Origin: Planctomycetota bacterium | Lineage (GTDB): Bacteria; Planctomycetota; Brocadiia; Brocadiales; Bathyanammoxibiaceae | NCBI GenBank assembly: GCA_023261505.1 | Contig: JAHFOV010000008.1 | Span: 1-50,416 of the forward strand | Length of the DNA stretch: 50,416 bases | Direction: 5' to 3' | Shown here: in pieces, positions 16,175 to 24,388 of the stretch | Numbering within the stretch: position 1 is the stretch's first letter | Layout: each line of letters begins with the position of its first letter | Position numbers and translations under genes: made by a program | The notes under the pieces: generated by a model | Database searches by the model: none | What the model saw: only the letters and a program-made list of their open reading frames with translations | Told to the model about the DNA's origin: nothing

Positions 16175-18049
16175 TTAAAGAGCCCTTGCCCTTACTCTTA
16201 TATTATAAAGAATCCATTCGGCCAATAACAATAAGAGAACCGGGATAAGGAGATATTTACCTAAGTCTCGCTTTTCCTTAATAGAAGAAGGGGCGATTAT
16301 TGGTTCTTCGAAGGCGATTTCTTTCTTACCGTGGGAGGAAGGCCTTATATCCGATTCTTCCCTGTCAAAAAGATTGGCTACGAAGCGCCTTTCAATCCCT
16401 GTTCCTTTTAGGGCGTACTCCCCTATATAGTTAATATCTTTTACAACCAGAGTTTCTCCGGTGGGGTTAAGCTTAATGGTCTTACCCTTTGGGTTGGTAA
16501 GAGTCAACTCCTTTGTGCCCGCTGAAATCTGGAAGGTTAAGCTCTCACCTGTTTTTACCTGTGTAGCAGAGGTGCCTTCAGGATCCAGCCACTGGAGTAT
16601 ATTGAGGAACATTATTAAAACGGGCATATCTCTGGATCTGGAGAAGCTAAATTCTGAAAGGTCGAATCCTAGAACCACAACCCTTTTACCCCCCATGGAT
16701 CCAGCTATAACCAAAGGGAAGTGCTGACCATCTGTACTAGCCGTCACTACAGGCAATAAACCCTCAATATGCTTGAAGGCTAAGGCCTTGGTTACCCATA
16801 CATCCTCCATATAGTCCAGATGCCACATTATGGGATGGGAACGCTCCCAATCAATAAATTGCGTGTCTCTGAACCAGCCTTCAACAGGAAAGAACTTATT
16901 ATCTTGAGGTGGAAATATAAAGAGAGAGTCAATATCTGGCAGGGTTTCCGGTACGTATTTGTGAAAGAGGCATATAGAAAAATTATTCAGGGGTTGCTGA
17001 CCGTAGGTCTTGGGGGATGCAAATACGAATTCTATTTCCTTGACGGCCTTGTTTAACTTGGCGAGTTCCTCCTCAAGAAGACCCCCGGGGGTCACTACCA
17101 GGGCTTTTATTGTTTTTTTGGGTTTTATCAAGGCAAAGGACTGATTGTCTAAAGTTAAGGCGTCCTCAGGGTATAATTCCACCTTCAAGAGCCCAGGTCC
17201 TGTGATGCCTTTTATACGTAAAGTGCGTTCTTCTGTAGGGTTGAGTTCCACTGTTTGTTCCATTAACGGCCTCTGCTCCAGGAAAGCCTTGAGAAGTACC
17301 GTCTTGCTATCGCTTCCCATATTTCTTACGGTTACATAGCCCTCCCTCTCGGAGTATTCTTTAAACATGTCCTGATAAACGTCAAGCCCCACGACGGCCA
17401 CATTATCGGATGCTTTTCCAACCTGAACGAATCTTACCTTGTTAGCCTGGGGCAACTTTATTTCAGGGGGTACTCTGTCAGTAAAAACATACACCTCGCC
17501 TATATTACCCCCACTCAGTAAAGAAAGTGCTAAACTGAGGCCTTCTTCCAGATTTGTGCTGGTATCTGTAACCGCTAGATTTTGTATAATACGTTTTAAC
17601 TTGCCCTTATCCCCGATTGGTTCCGAAACTATGAGCGGCGAGGACTGCATAGAGATTACCTGAGCCTTATCTGCTACACCCATTTTTTCTATAACCTTGA
17701 GGGCCTCGGCCTTTGCAAGCTCAAAACGGGTTGAGTCTTTCTCCAATGTTTGCATGCTGGCAGAGGTGTCTATGAGAAGGATTATATTTTTACCAATAAA
17801 ACTCTGTTTAGTGGATGTAATGTAGGGTCTGGTCAAAGAAAGGGTCAAAAGGATTAGGATAACAATCTGTAGAAAGAATAAGATATCCATCAGAAAAGCC
17901 TTGCTGCGTATTTTGCTTTCTTTGAGGTCTCTCCATGGGATGAAACTAGATACTGGAATAACCTTTCTCTTCCTTCGGATTAGATATATCAGCACTATCA
18001 GGGCAATGGTAGCTAGATAGGCCAGGGCCAGAATATTCAAAATACCCAT
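16175..18049 (-). CDS. BatA-type membrane protein with VWA domain
   Basis: The 624-residue protein starts with the BatA N-terminal double helix (about 4-24 and 56-78, with a basic RRKRK stretch between). A VWA domain carries the MIDAS motif DTSAS (near 93), then come beta-sandwich segments, and a C-terminal helix at about 600-618 (YLLIPVLLLLLAEWILY). It lies between DUF58 and the larger VWA protein with gaps under 12 nt. It is probably a membrane receptor for MoxR-dependent assembly or a partner of the second VWA protein. Confidence 0.87.
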   Translation of the reverse strand: MGILNILALAYLATIALIVLIYLIRRKRKVIPVSSFIPWRDLKESKIRSKAFLMDILFFLQIVILILLTLSLTRPYITSTKQSFIGKNIILLIDTSASMQTLEKDSTRFELAKAEALKVIEKMGVADKAQVISMQSSPLIVSEPIGDKGKLKRIIQNLAVTDTSTNLEEGLSLALSLLSGGNIGEVYVFTDRVPPEIKLPQANKVRFVQVGKASDNVAVVGLDVYQDMFKEYSEREGYVTVRNMGSDSKTVLLKAFLEQRPLMEQTVELNPTEERTLRIKGITGPGLLKVELYPEDALTLDNQSFALIKPKKTIKALVVTPGGLLEEELAKLNKAVKEIEFVFASPKTYGQQPLNNFSICLFHKYVPETLPDIDSLFIFPPQDNKFFPVEGWFRDTQFIDWERSHPIMWHLDYMEDVWVTKALAFKHIEGLLPVVTASTDGQHFPLVIAGSMGGKRVVVLGFDLSEFSFSRSRDMPVLIMFLNILQWLDPEGTSATQVKTGESLTFQISAGTKELTLTNPKGKTIKLNPTGETLVVKDINYIGEYALKGTGIERRFVANLFDREESDIRPSSHGKKEIAFEEPIIAPSSIKEKRDLGKYLLIPVLLLLLAEWILYNIRVRARAL

Positions 18050-18056
18050 GTGATCT

Positions 18057-18971
18057 TTACCTCACAAAGCCCAGTTTGGGTAGTTCTTTGAGTATAAGAG
18101 ACTCAAAGTCCATATCCGTCCGGGCAAGAATATAGAGGACCCTGATTGAATGGCAGTAACGTTTTAGTTCCTCATTATGGGCTTCCAGTTGTTGATAATA
18201 TTTCTTTTTCAAAGCCGCTGTCACATTAACAACCTTCCTCTCCTTGGTCTCCACATCCACGATCTCCCCACTTTTAATATCTTTAAAAGGGTCTATTTCC
18301 CTTGGGCCAAGTACTTGAACAACTTTTATGTCGTAGTTCTTGAATCTTAATATATCCAGGGTCCTCTTGTAGGAATGGGGTGGAATCATGAAGTCAGAGA
18401 TCAATACAATAGAACCCTTCCTGTCTCTGTTCTCAAAGGTGTAGCGGGAGATGAAGTTTACAAGGTCTACTTCCCCTGAAGGGTTAAGCTTCTCGACGAA
18501 GTCTCTCATGTAGAATATACCACCAGGTTTTTGGAAGAACGGGGTTTGATGGAATCCCGAGCGAATTTCTGGATGTGCGGAGGTAAGGGCTGCTACGCGC
18601 GTGCTATTCTGATTAGATAGGCCGATATAGCTTAATGCCAGGGCTATTTTCCTGGCAAAGTCAAATTTTCTGTCTCCCTCTGGAAACAGCATGGAGCGGC
18701 TTGTGTCCAGGAGAATATGAACCGAAAGTTCTATTTCCTCCTTAAAAGTTTTTACAAGTAGTCTGTCCAGTCGGCCATAGAGATTCCAATCAATGTAGCG
18801 GAAGTCGTCGCCAGGGTTATAGGCCTGATAGTCGGCAAATTCAATACTGGTACCCTTTTTATTTACGAATACATATCCCCCTTTTCTTGAAACCAGAGCA
18901 GCCTTTTTGCAAACAATGGATAGTGCCTCCAATCTGCGGAGAAAAATAGGTTTAAACAGGTCTCTGAACAT
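18057..18971 (-). CDS. DUF58 domain protein
   Basis: The 304-residue protein has the hallmark DUF58 segment FADYQAYNPGDDFRYIDWNLYGRLDRLLVKTF at about 46-77, followed by a VWA-like fold with the DTSRS variant MIDAS (near 93). It has no signal peptide or membrane helix, so it is cytoplasmic. DUF58 genes almost always follow moxR, and here the start overlaps the moxR stop by 20 nt, implying translational coupling. Confidence 0.92.
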   Translation of the reverse strand: MFRDLFKPIFLRRLEALSIVCKKAALVSRKGGYVFVNKKGTSIEFADYQAYNPGDDFRYIDWNLYGRLDRLLVKTFKEEIELSVHILLDTSRSMLFPEGDRKFDFARKIALALSYIGLSNQNSTRVAALTSAHPEIRSGFHQTPFFQKPGGIFYMRDFVEKLNPSGEVDLVNFISRYTFENRDRKGSIVLISDFMIPPHSYKRTLDILRFKNYDIKVVQVLGPREIDPFKDIKSGEIVDVETKERKVVNVTAALKKKYYQQLEAHNEELKRYCHSIRVLYILARTDMDFESLILKELPKLGFVR

Positions 18972-20031
18972 ACTCGGTCTCGGGCTTTAGTTCTTCTACA
19001 ATTTGATTTAATATCTGGCCAGGAGTTACCTTATCAGCATCAGCCTCAAAGTTTAGCATAATCCTGTGGTTCAAAGCAGGCCCCACCACCTGATTCACAT
19101 CTTCAAAGCTTACATTTATCCTTCCATCTAGCAGGGCGGCAGTTTTAGAGGCCAGTACCAGGGCCTGTCCTCCCCTAGGACTGGAACCATAGTTTATATA
19201 TTTGTTTGTGTATTCCTTAAGATGACGCCATGGATTTTCTGAGTAAACTTTGCCATCCGGTTGGGTAGCCATGATTACCTTAACTATATAGTCCTGAACT
19301 TTAGAAGAAACCAGAACCTCTCGAACTAACCTACGCATCTCTAAGACCCTTGACAGGGCCTTGTTTTCTGGAAAGACCCTTTGCACCTGATAGCTCTGTG
19401 TAGAAGTCGTCTGATTTAAAATCGTCTTTAATTCCTCATAGCTGGGATAAGGAACGTTAAGTTTAAAGAAGAACCTATCCATCTGAGCCTCTGGTAGTGG
19501 ATAAGTTCCTTCCATCTCTATAGGGTTCTGAGTGGCCATGACGAAGAAAGGCTCACTTAACACATAGGTCTTCCCAGCAACAGTAATCTGGCCCTCTCCC
19601 ATAGCCTCCAGCAGGGCCGACTGGGTCTTGGGGGTGGCGCGGTTAATCTCATCGGCTAAGATGATATTTGCAAAGATAGGGCCCTTGGAAAATCTGAACT
19701 CCTTCCCGCCGCCTTCCCTTTCCCCTACTAATTGCGTTCCAATAATATCTGCAGGCATAAGGTCCGGGGTAAACTGTATCCTTTTAAATTCAAAGCCCAG
19801 GGCCTTGCTCAAGGACTTCACCAGCAGCGTCTTACCCAGTCCAGGAAGGCCCTCTATCAATACATGCCCCCCACAGAAAAAGGCAATAAGTATATCTCTC
19901 ACGAGCTGGGTGTTACCTACGATTACACGGCTTATCTCTTCCATTATGGCGAGTAAATCCCTTCTAAAGGCCTCTACTTCATCAAACAGGACTTCTCCCT
20001 TTTCCCTCTTTTCTACTTCAGATGGATACAT
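18952..20031 (-). CDS. MoxR-family AAA+ ATPase
   Basis: The 359-residue chaperone-like ATPase has Walker A GLPGLGKTLL (about 60-69), Walker B IILADEINR and the sensor region VMATQNPIEMEGTYPLPEAQMDRF, which is diagnostic for MoxR. The lid domain follows. MoxR ATPases act with VWA partners to mature or activate protein complexes; here the partners are presumably the DUF58 and VWA proteins downstream. The stop codon of the low-complexity protein lies immediately before its ATG, with no gap. Confidence 0.94.
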   Translation of the reverse strand: MYPSEVEKREKGEVLFDEVEAFRRDLLAIMEEISRVIVGNTQLVRDILIAFFCGGHVLIEGLPGLGKTLLVKSLSKALGFEFKRIQFTPDLMPADIIGTQLVGEREGGGKEFRFSKGPIFANIILADEINRATPKTQSALLEAMGEGQITVAGKTYVLSEPFFVMATQNPIEMEGTYPLPEAQMDRFFFKLNVPYPSYEELKTILNQTTSTQSYQVQRVFPENKALSRVLEMRRLVREVLVSSKVQDYIVKVIMATQPDGKVYSENPWRHLKEYTNKYINYGSSPRGGQALVLASKTAALLDGRINVSFEDVNQVVGPALNHRIMLNFEADADKVTPGQILNQIVEELKPETEYVQRPV

Positions 20032-23000
20032 TTAGTTATTCCTCTTGTATATTTCTTTTATGATTTTTTCGTATTCCTCAGGAATATGAGCCTTTTTTAT
20101 GGCCTCTTCTGCTTCCTGCTCACTTGAAAGCCTGGCATTAGGGTCTTCCTGCACAGTAGGGCTGTGTTGCTTAAACTGTGCGGCACCTTCAATCACCTCC
20201 TGGCCTGTGGAAAGGGTCTCCCGTTTGCCCTTGGTGGTCCCCTTATCAGCTTTTAACCTTAATTCAAAACTTTTTTCTCCAGGAGGACCCAAGTCTTCCT
20301 CTTTTTCGGAAAAGAGCTTGCCTCCGGGTTCGCTTCCAGCCCCCACACCTCCAATCTCTGAACCCGTCTCAGGAGAATAGCCCTTTTCACTTCCAGTTTT
20401 CTCTCCTTCCGCAGATGTCCCTTGTTCTAGCTGTCCCGCTCCTAATTCTTCTCCTTGCGGACTTGAAGATAATCCAGCTCCTTCTTCCGTTTTTTCAACC
20501 TGTCCTTCCTGTGTTTGCCCCTGACCGAGCTGCTGTCCCTGGCCAAGCTGCTGACCCTGGCCTGGCTGCTTCCCCTCACCTTGGGAAGCCTTCTGCTCAT
20601 TTCTACTTGAAGAGGATGGGCCAGTTTGAGAGGGCGTGTTTTCATTTTGTCTAGCAGCCTTTAGTTGCTTCATGTCATAATCGATATCTTTTAAAGTCTT
20701 CTGGATGTTCTTTCGTAATTGGGCTATGTCTTTTGTACCGGTACCTGCACCTTCATCTCCTCGGGCCATTTTTTCACCTGATGTGGGTTCTTTACCCTCC
20801 TGGCCAGACATATTCCCCTGGCTCTTTTGTCCAACTTTATTGTTCTCAGTACCCTCTTCCTTACCAGGAGATTTACCTGAAGCTAATCCTTTTGTTGCAG
20901 AATCAGTGCCAGTAGATAACCCTCCTTTCTCTTCAATAGGAGCCTGGCCACTTGGAGAGGATTGTTTGCCAGTTCCCAGCTGTTTTCCTTCAGCAAGGGA
21001 TGTACTGCTGCCGGCCATTCCTTTTTCACCGGATGTTCCTCCAGAACCGCTTTCCTGTCCTGTAGATCCTTTTTGCTCACCATAACCCTTTTCAGGTACG
21101 CCCCCACCTCCGCTGGAGGCATTCGAATCGGCTCCCCTCCCTGCAGGGCTACCGGGACTTGAGGCTGCACCTTCTGCGGCTCCTTTCCCCCCTCCGCTTG
21201 CACCAGAGGTCGGAGGTGCTTCTCCTGAGGCGGATTGCTTAGAAGACCCCTGGGATTTGCCTTTTTGACCTCCGGCCTTTTCAGGACTACTGCTGGCCCC
21301 TCCCTGCTGACCAGAGGTAGACTGGCTCTGGCTTGTCTGAGCGAGTTCTCTGCCCTGTCCGCCTGAGGCGGATTGACCAGTTTCCTGTTCACCTGATTGA
21401 CTAGTTCCTTTTTCGCCTGAGGCCGACTGATCGGTTCCCTGTTCGCCTGAAGTGGACTGACCTGGTTGTTTTTGAGAAATATCTTGTTTCTGCCCCTGTC
21501 CTTTGCCACTTGCACCTTGGGCAGCAAATTTTTCTCTTTCAGATTGTTCTCCCTGGCCTTCGCCACCTTTACCAGTTCTCTCCTTTTCTGTTCCTTCGGA
21601 CTGGGCAGGTACGCCTTTTTCGCTTCCCGTACTAGCGAGTTCTTGCGCATAATTACCAAGATCTTGAGCAAGTTTCTCTTGCTGACCATAGCCTCCTTGT
21701 GCCTCCTGACTATTGCCTGCCCTTCCCGTGGATGCCCCTTTCTGAGCACCTTGCTCTTGGCCCGCCTTTGATGAACTACCAGCCTGAGAAGTACCTCCTG
21801 CACCTGACTGCCCTTCTGAGGCAGACCGTTCTTTACTACTGGCCTGTAGGCCTGAGGTGGATTCTGATGAGCCCTGACCTTCGCTCTTTGTGCCTGCCTG
21901 TCCTTCCTGGCCTCCAGCTTTTTGAGAAGACGAAGAGCCAGAAGGTCCCGTTTGCCCTTGGTCTTGTCCTTGCGAACCTCCGCCAGAAGAACCCTGTGCC
22001 ATTTGTTTCTGCTTGTTTATTTCGCCTGGGCCAGTCTTGCCGGGCTGCTGGCTACCTGCCGCTGACTGGCTTGATTTGCCGCCTTTCTGCATTCCACTTG
22101 ATTGACCTTCGTTAGTGCCTCCAGTGCCAGCCATTTGCGGAGCGGAACTGCCTCCTCCTTGTCCGGAGGGCTGCGGAGAGGAACTTGCCTGAGATGAGGC
22201 AGACCCTCCAGAGGTTGAGGCAGCACTGGAAGTAGAGCTTCCTTTCCCACCCGAAGTAGGACTGGATTGGCCACCAGTCTGCATTCCACTTGAGGAGGAC
22301 TGACCTTCATTAGTACCTCCAGCACCAGCCGTTTGCGGAGAGGGACTGCCTCCTCCTTGTCCGGAGGGCTGCGGAGAGGAACTTGCCTGAGATGAGGCAG
22401 ACCCTCCAGAGGTTGAGGCAGCACTGGAAGTAGAGCTTCCTTTTTCACCTGAAGAAGGTTGAGAAGAATCTTTCCCACTTCCAGAGGAGGATGATTTTTG
22501 CTCACTTCCGCTCTGCCCTGAGTTACTAGCATTTCCGCCATCACTTCCACTTCCTCCTTGCCCACTACCACTCATTGAGGGTGGTTGTAACATTGGAGGT
22601 TGGGGCATTGGTGGCGTGGGCGGGCGGAGCATAGGAGGCATTAGTTTGGCCAGCAGAGACTGGATGGAGTTCATTTTCTTTTCTATGTTTTTTTGAGTCT
22701 CTTCTTGTTTTTGCTGTTGCTTCCTCTCCTGTTCCTTTTCTGCCAAACGACTAAGAGGTTCAGGGGTAGATTTGTTTTCTTTTTCTTTCGCATTCTGAGG
22801 TTGTTGCTCTTTGCCGGCTTTAGGCTGATTAGCTTCTTCTTTTTTCGATTCCTCCTGTTGCTTTTCAGTTTTAGAAGCTTGTGCGTTTGAAGCGGTTTGA
22901 CCCTTTTCTTCTGCTAACTGGTCAAACCATGGAGTAGAAAATATCCATTGAGGGGGAGATTCTCTGTAGGCCAAGAAGGGGTTTTCCTGACGCAAGTTGG

Positions 23001-23484
23001 GCATTAAGAGGAGTAAGAGTGCCAGGAGTATAGCCAATGGTATCACGGCTGCCAGCGATTTTGGTACTCTACTAGGCAGTGCCTTTTGGATGTTTTTATC
23101 GTTAAGCTTATTAATGACGTCCTCTACCAGTGCGGAGGAAAATTTTGAGGGATTCGGCTCTTTTATACATTCCATTGCGGTGACGAGACGAGCTTTTAGA
23201 TTTAAACGACGGTCTATATAAGTGGTAGCTTTAGATAGGCTTATCCAACGTCTCCGTAGCTCTGCAATTGCTATACCTAGATAAGCGAAAAAGGGGATGA
23301 AAAATAGCAGATAAAGAAGATCGTAGCCTCCGACGATTTTTCTTATCAGGATTGCAGCAACAGCCAGGGAAAGACCAACGAGAAAAACATTTATTATAGT
23401 CCTGAAAAGGGCTCGGTAGTTGAAACTGCGCTGGACCTTGGCTATCCCAAGTAATAGTCTTTTATAATTATTGTTATTGGACAT
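20032..23484 (-). CDS. Giant membrane protein with about 700-residue Gln/Ser/Gly-rich low-complexity region (DUF4175-like N-terminus)
   Basis: The 1150-residue protein has three membrane helices in the first 165 residues (about 27-46, 52-70, 143-162). From about 195 to 930 it is almost pure Gly, Ser, Gln, Lys, Glu, Ala and Pro. A short helical segment, DIAQLRKNIQKTLKDIDYDM, interrupts this before further low-complexity sequence and a conserved-looking C-terminus (AIKKAHIPEEYEKIIKEIYK). The N-terminus resembles DUF4175/TIGR02302-type proteins that occur in MoxR/BatA clusters. The disordered part probably lies outside the inner membrane and could be a scaffold or condensate-forming linker. A 66-residue unit is duplicated in tandem. 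It is tightly packed in the operon (10 nt from the gene before, 0 nt to moxR), which argues that the whole ORF is real. Confidence 0.85.
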   Translation of the reverse strand: MSNNNNYKRLLLGIAKVQRSFNYRALFRTIINVFLVGLSLAVAAILIRKIVGGYDLLYLLFFIPFFAYLGIAIAELRRRWISLSKATTYIDRRLNLKARLVTAMECIKEPNPSKFSSALVEDVINKLNDKNIQKALPSRVPKSLAAVIPLAILLALLLLLMPNLRQENPFLAYRESPPQWIFSTPWFDQLAEEKGQTASNAQASKTEKQQEESKKEEANQPKAGKEQQPQNAKEKENKSTPEPLSRLAEKEQERKQQQKQEETQKNIEKKMNSIQSLLAKLMPPMLRPPTPPMPQPPMLQPPSMSGSGQGGSGSDGGNASNSGQSGSEQKSSSSGSGKDSSQPSSGEKGSSTSSAASTSGGSASSQASSSPQPSGQGGGSPSPQTAGAGGTNEGQSSSSGMQTGGQSSPTSGGKGSSTSSAASTSGGSASSQASSSPQPSGQGGGSSAPQMAGTGGTNEGQSSGMQKGGKSSQSAAGSQQPGKTGPGEINKQKQMAQGSSGGGSQGQDQGQTGPSGSSSSQKAGGQEGQAGTKSEGQGSSESTSGLQASSKERSASEGQSGAGGTSQAGSSSKAGQEQGAQKGASTGRAGNSQEAQGGYGQQEKLAQDLGNYAQELASTGSEKGVPAQSEGTEKERTGKGGEGQGEQSEREKFAAQGASGKGQGQKQDISQKQPGQSTSGEQGTDQSASGEKGTSQSGEQETGQSASGGQGRELAQTSQSQSTSGQQGGASSSPEKAGGQKGKSQGSSKQSASGEAPPTSGASGGGKGAAEGAASSPGSPAGRGADSNASSGGGGVPEKGYGEQKGSTGQESGSGGTSGEKGMAGSSTSLAEGKQLGTGKQSSPSGQAPIEEKGGLSTGTDSATKGLASGKSPGKEEGTENNKVGQKSQGNMSGQEGKEPTSGEKMARGDEGAGTGTKDIAQLRKNIQKTLKDIDYDMKQLKAARQNENTPSQTGPSSSSRNEQKASQGEGKQPGQGQQLGQGQQLGQGQTQEGQVEKTEEGAGLSSSPQGEELGAGQLEQGTSAEGEKTGSEKGYSPETGSEIGGVGAGSEPGGKLFSEKEEDLGPPGEKSFELRLKADKGTTKGKRETLSTGQEVIEGAAQFKQHSPTVQEDPNARLSSEQEAEEAIKKAHIPEEYEKIIKEIYKRNN
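22089..22458. repeat. Tandem duplication inside the low-complexity gene (period about 198 nt)
   Basis: A block at about 22151-22243 recurs without mismatch that I can see at about 22349-22441, 198 nt further on. The flanks are also alike, with a 6-nt length difference near the left edge (22089 versus 22281). In protein terms it is two copies of a roughly 66-residue unit containing SSPQPSGQGGGS and GGTNEGQSS. Near-identity at DNA level implies a recent event. Confidence 0.85.
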
Positions 23485-23493
23485 AAGGTTTAA

Positions 23494-23970
23494 TCACTCA
23501 TAATGGTCCGGAAGCCAGACCTTTTCCTCAATTTCCTCCCAATAACCAGAAGGTACTAGACGTTCTTCAAAGTGACCTTCGGTCTTTTTTCCGTCCTCCA
23601 GGCGTTCTTCCACCCAAACACGTTCACTTCTTGAGGTGTCTATCCACCTCTTTTTTTGTATGTACTCATAGTGCCCTTGTATAAAGTTTTTTTGGGGCGC
23701 AGAGGCCGTTGGGTTAACTGTTTCTAGCTTTTCTTCTAGTTCTTTTTTCTCCTTTTCGGCTTGTTTTTTATCCAGATGGTCTTGTACTAAGGTTCCACCA
23801 ATGGCGCCAAGTCCTAGACCTATGATAGCACCTAACGGTGTAGCACCCAGGGCTGCCCCAATGCCGGCTCCTGCAGCGGCACCCCCAGCCATGCCCACCG
23901 TGGTACCCTGAGTAGCCGCACAACCGGACTCCAAAAACAGGAGCGATAAGCTTAAGACCAGCAAAATCAA
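23494..23970 (-). CDS. Glycine-zipper lipoprotein, first gene of the MoxR/VWA operon
   Basis: The 158-residue protein has a lipoprotein signal with lipobox SGC (Cys17), a glycine-zipper helix pair at about 24-62 (GGAAAGAGIGAALGATPLGAIIGLGLGAIGG), a charged coiled-coil at about 65-88, and a Tyr/Trp/Glu-rich C-terminus with repeated GHYE/GYWEE/DHYE patterns. Glycine-zipper lipoproteins commonly sit in the outer membrane or peptidoglycan layer. The TTG start at 23970 is used because GAGGAGGAG lies about 10 nt before it; an upstream ATG (MKLLEEEL) belongs to another tiny frame. It is the promoter-proximal gene of the eight-gene operon. Confidence 0.82.
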   Translation of the reverse strand: MILLVLSLSLLFLESGCAATQGTTVGMAGGAAAGAGIGAALGATPLGAIIGLGLGAIGGTLVQDHLDKKQAEKEKKELEEKLETVNPTASAPQKNFIQGHYEYIQKKRWIDTSRSERVWVEERLEDGKKTEGHFEERLVPSGYWEEIEEKVWLPDHYE

Positions 23971-23999
23971 TAACTTATAACTCCTCCTCTAAAAGTTTC

Positions 24000-24029
24000 A
24001 TTGTATCACAATCTTCTTCGGAGTGTCAA
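24000..24029 (-). promoter_or_regulatory. Promoter of the eight-gene MoxR/VWA operon
   Basis: On the minus strand, TTGACA (24029-24024), 18-bp spacer and TACAAT (24005-24000) lie about 30 nt upstream of the TTG start of the first gene. No internal promoter or terminator is evident in the 12 kb downstream, where neighbouring genes overlap or are separated by at most 11 nt. Confidence 0.7.
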
Positions 24030-24333
24030 TCTTTTTATCTTCATACGCTAGTTATTACAGTTATTTATTTTATTTACGTGAATCTTCCTGTGTTAGTAGA
24101 AAGGCAGGCGGGAGGGTGCTTCTCTACGCTTCTTCCGCAACGGCTGAAGAGGGCATACAGTGCCACAGTATAGGTTGCCCGAGGGCTCTTAAACTAAGAA
24201 ACAGCACAACGGCCGATCAATTTCCAAGATAAACTTTTAGTTGATTCTGGGCCTTTAAGGCCAGGAGCAGTTAGTAAATTGACCATACTTCTAGCACCCA
24301 AACGACAATATATTGCTAAGAATGTAACATTGT
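24030..24333 (+). other. Intergenic region with a candidate structured RNA, no protein gene
   Basis: The part from about 24085 to 24290 is richer in G and C than its surroundings and contains several complementary segments: ATAC...GTAT enclosed by AAGAG...CTCTT (24142-24194), GATCAA...TTGATTC around 24216-24247, and GGCCTTTAAGGCC at 24250-24262. The central CCCGAGGGCTCTTAAACT stretch is loosely reminiscent of 6S RNA, but I could not build a full 6S fold by hand. Neither strand has an ORF with a ribosome site. Confidence 0.3.
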
Positions 24334-24362
24334 TTGACTGACGCAAAACACGGAAGTATAAT
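24334..24362 (+). promoter_or_regulatory. Promoter of the mannose-1-phosphate guanylyltransferase gene
   Basis: TTGACT (24334-24339), a 17-bp spacer and a perfect TATAAT (24357-24362) lie 27 nt before the ATG, giving a very short leader. Confidence 0.72.
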
Positions 24363-24388
24363 TTCTCAACATTTAACTGGAGAAATCC

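Noticed and set aside
20883-22571. Long second-frame and opposite-strand ORFs (up to 306 codons) within the low-complexity gene
   Set aside because: They follow from the biased codon composition of the Gln/Ser/Gly-rich gene; they lack ribosome sites and any domain, and the main frame is fixed by its operon junctions.
23976-24002. Mini-ORF MKLLEEEL ahead of the glycine-zipper lipoprotein
   Set aside because: Its ATG overlaps the -10 box of the operon promoter, so it would not be in the transcript; the GAGGAGGAG in it is the ribosome site of the TTG start.
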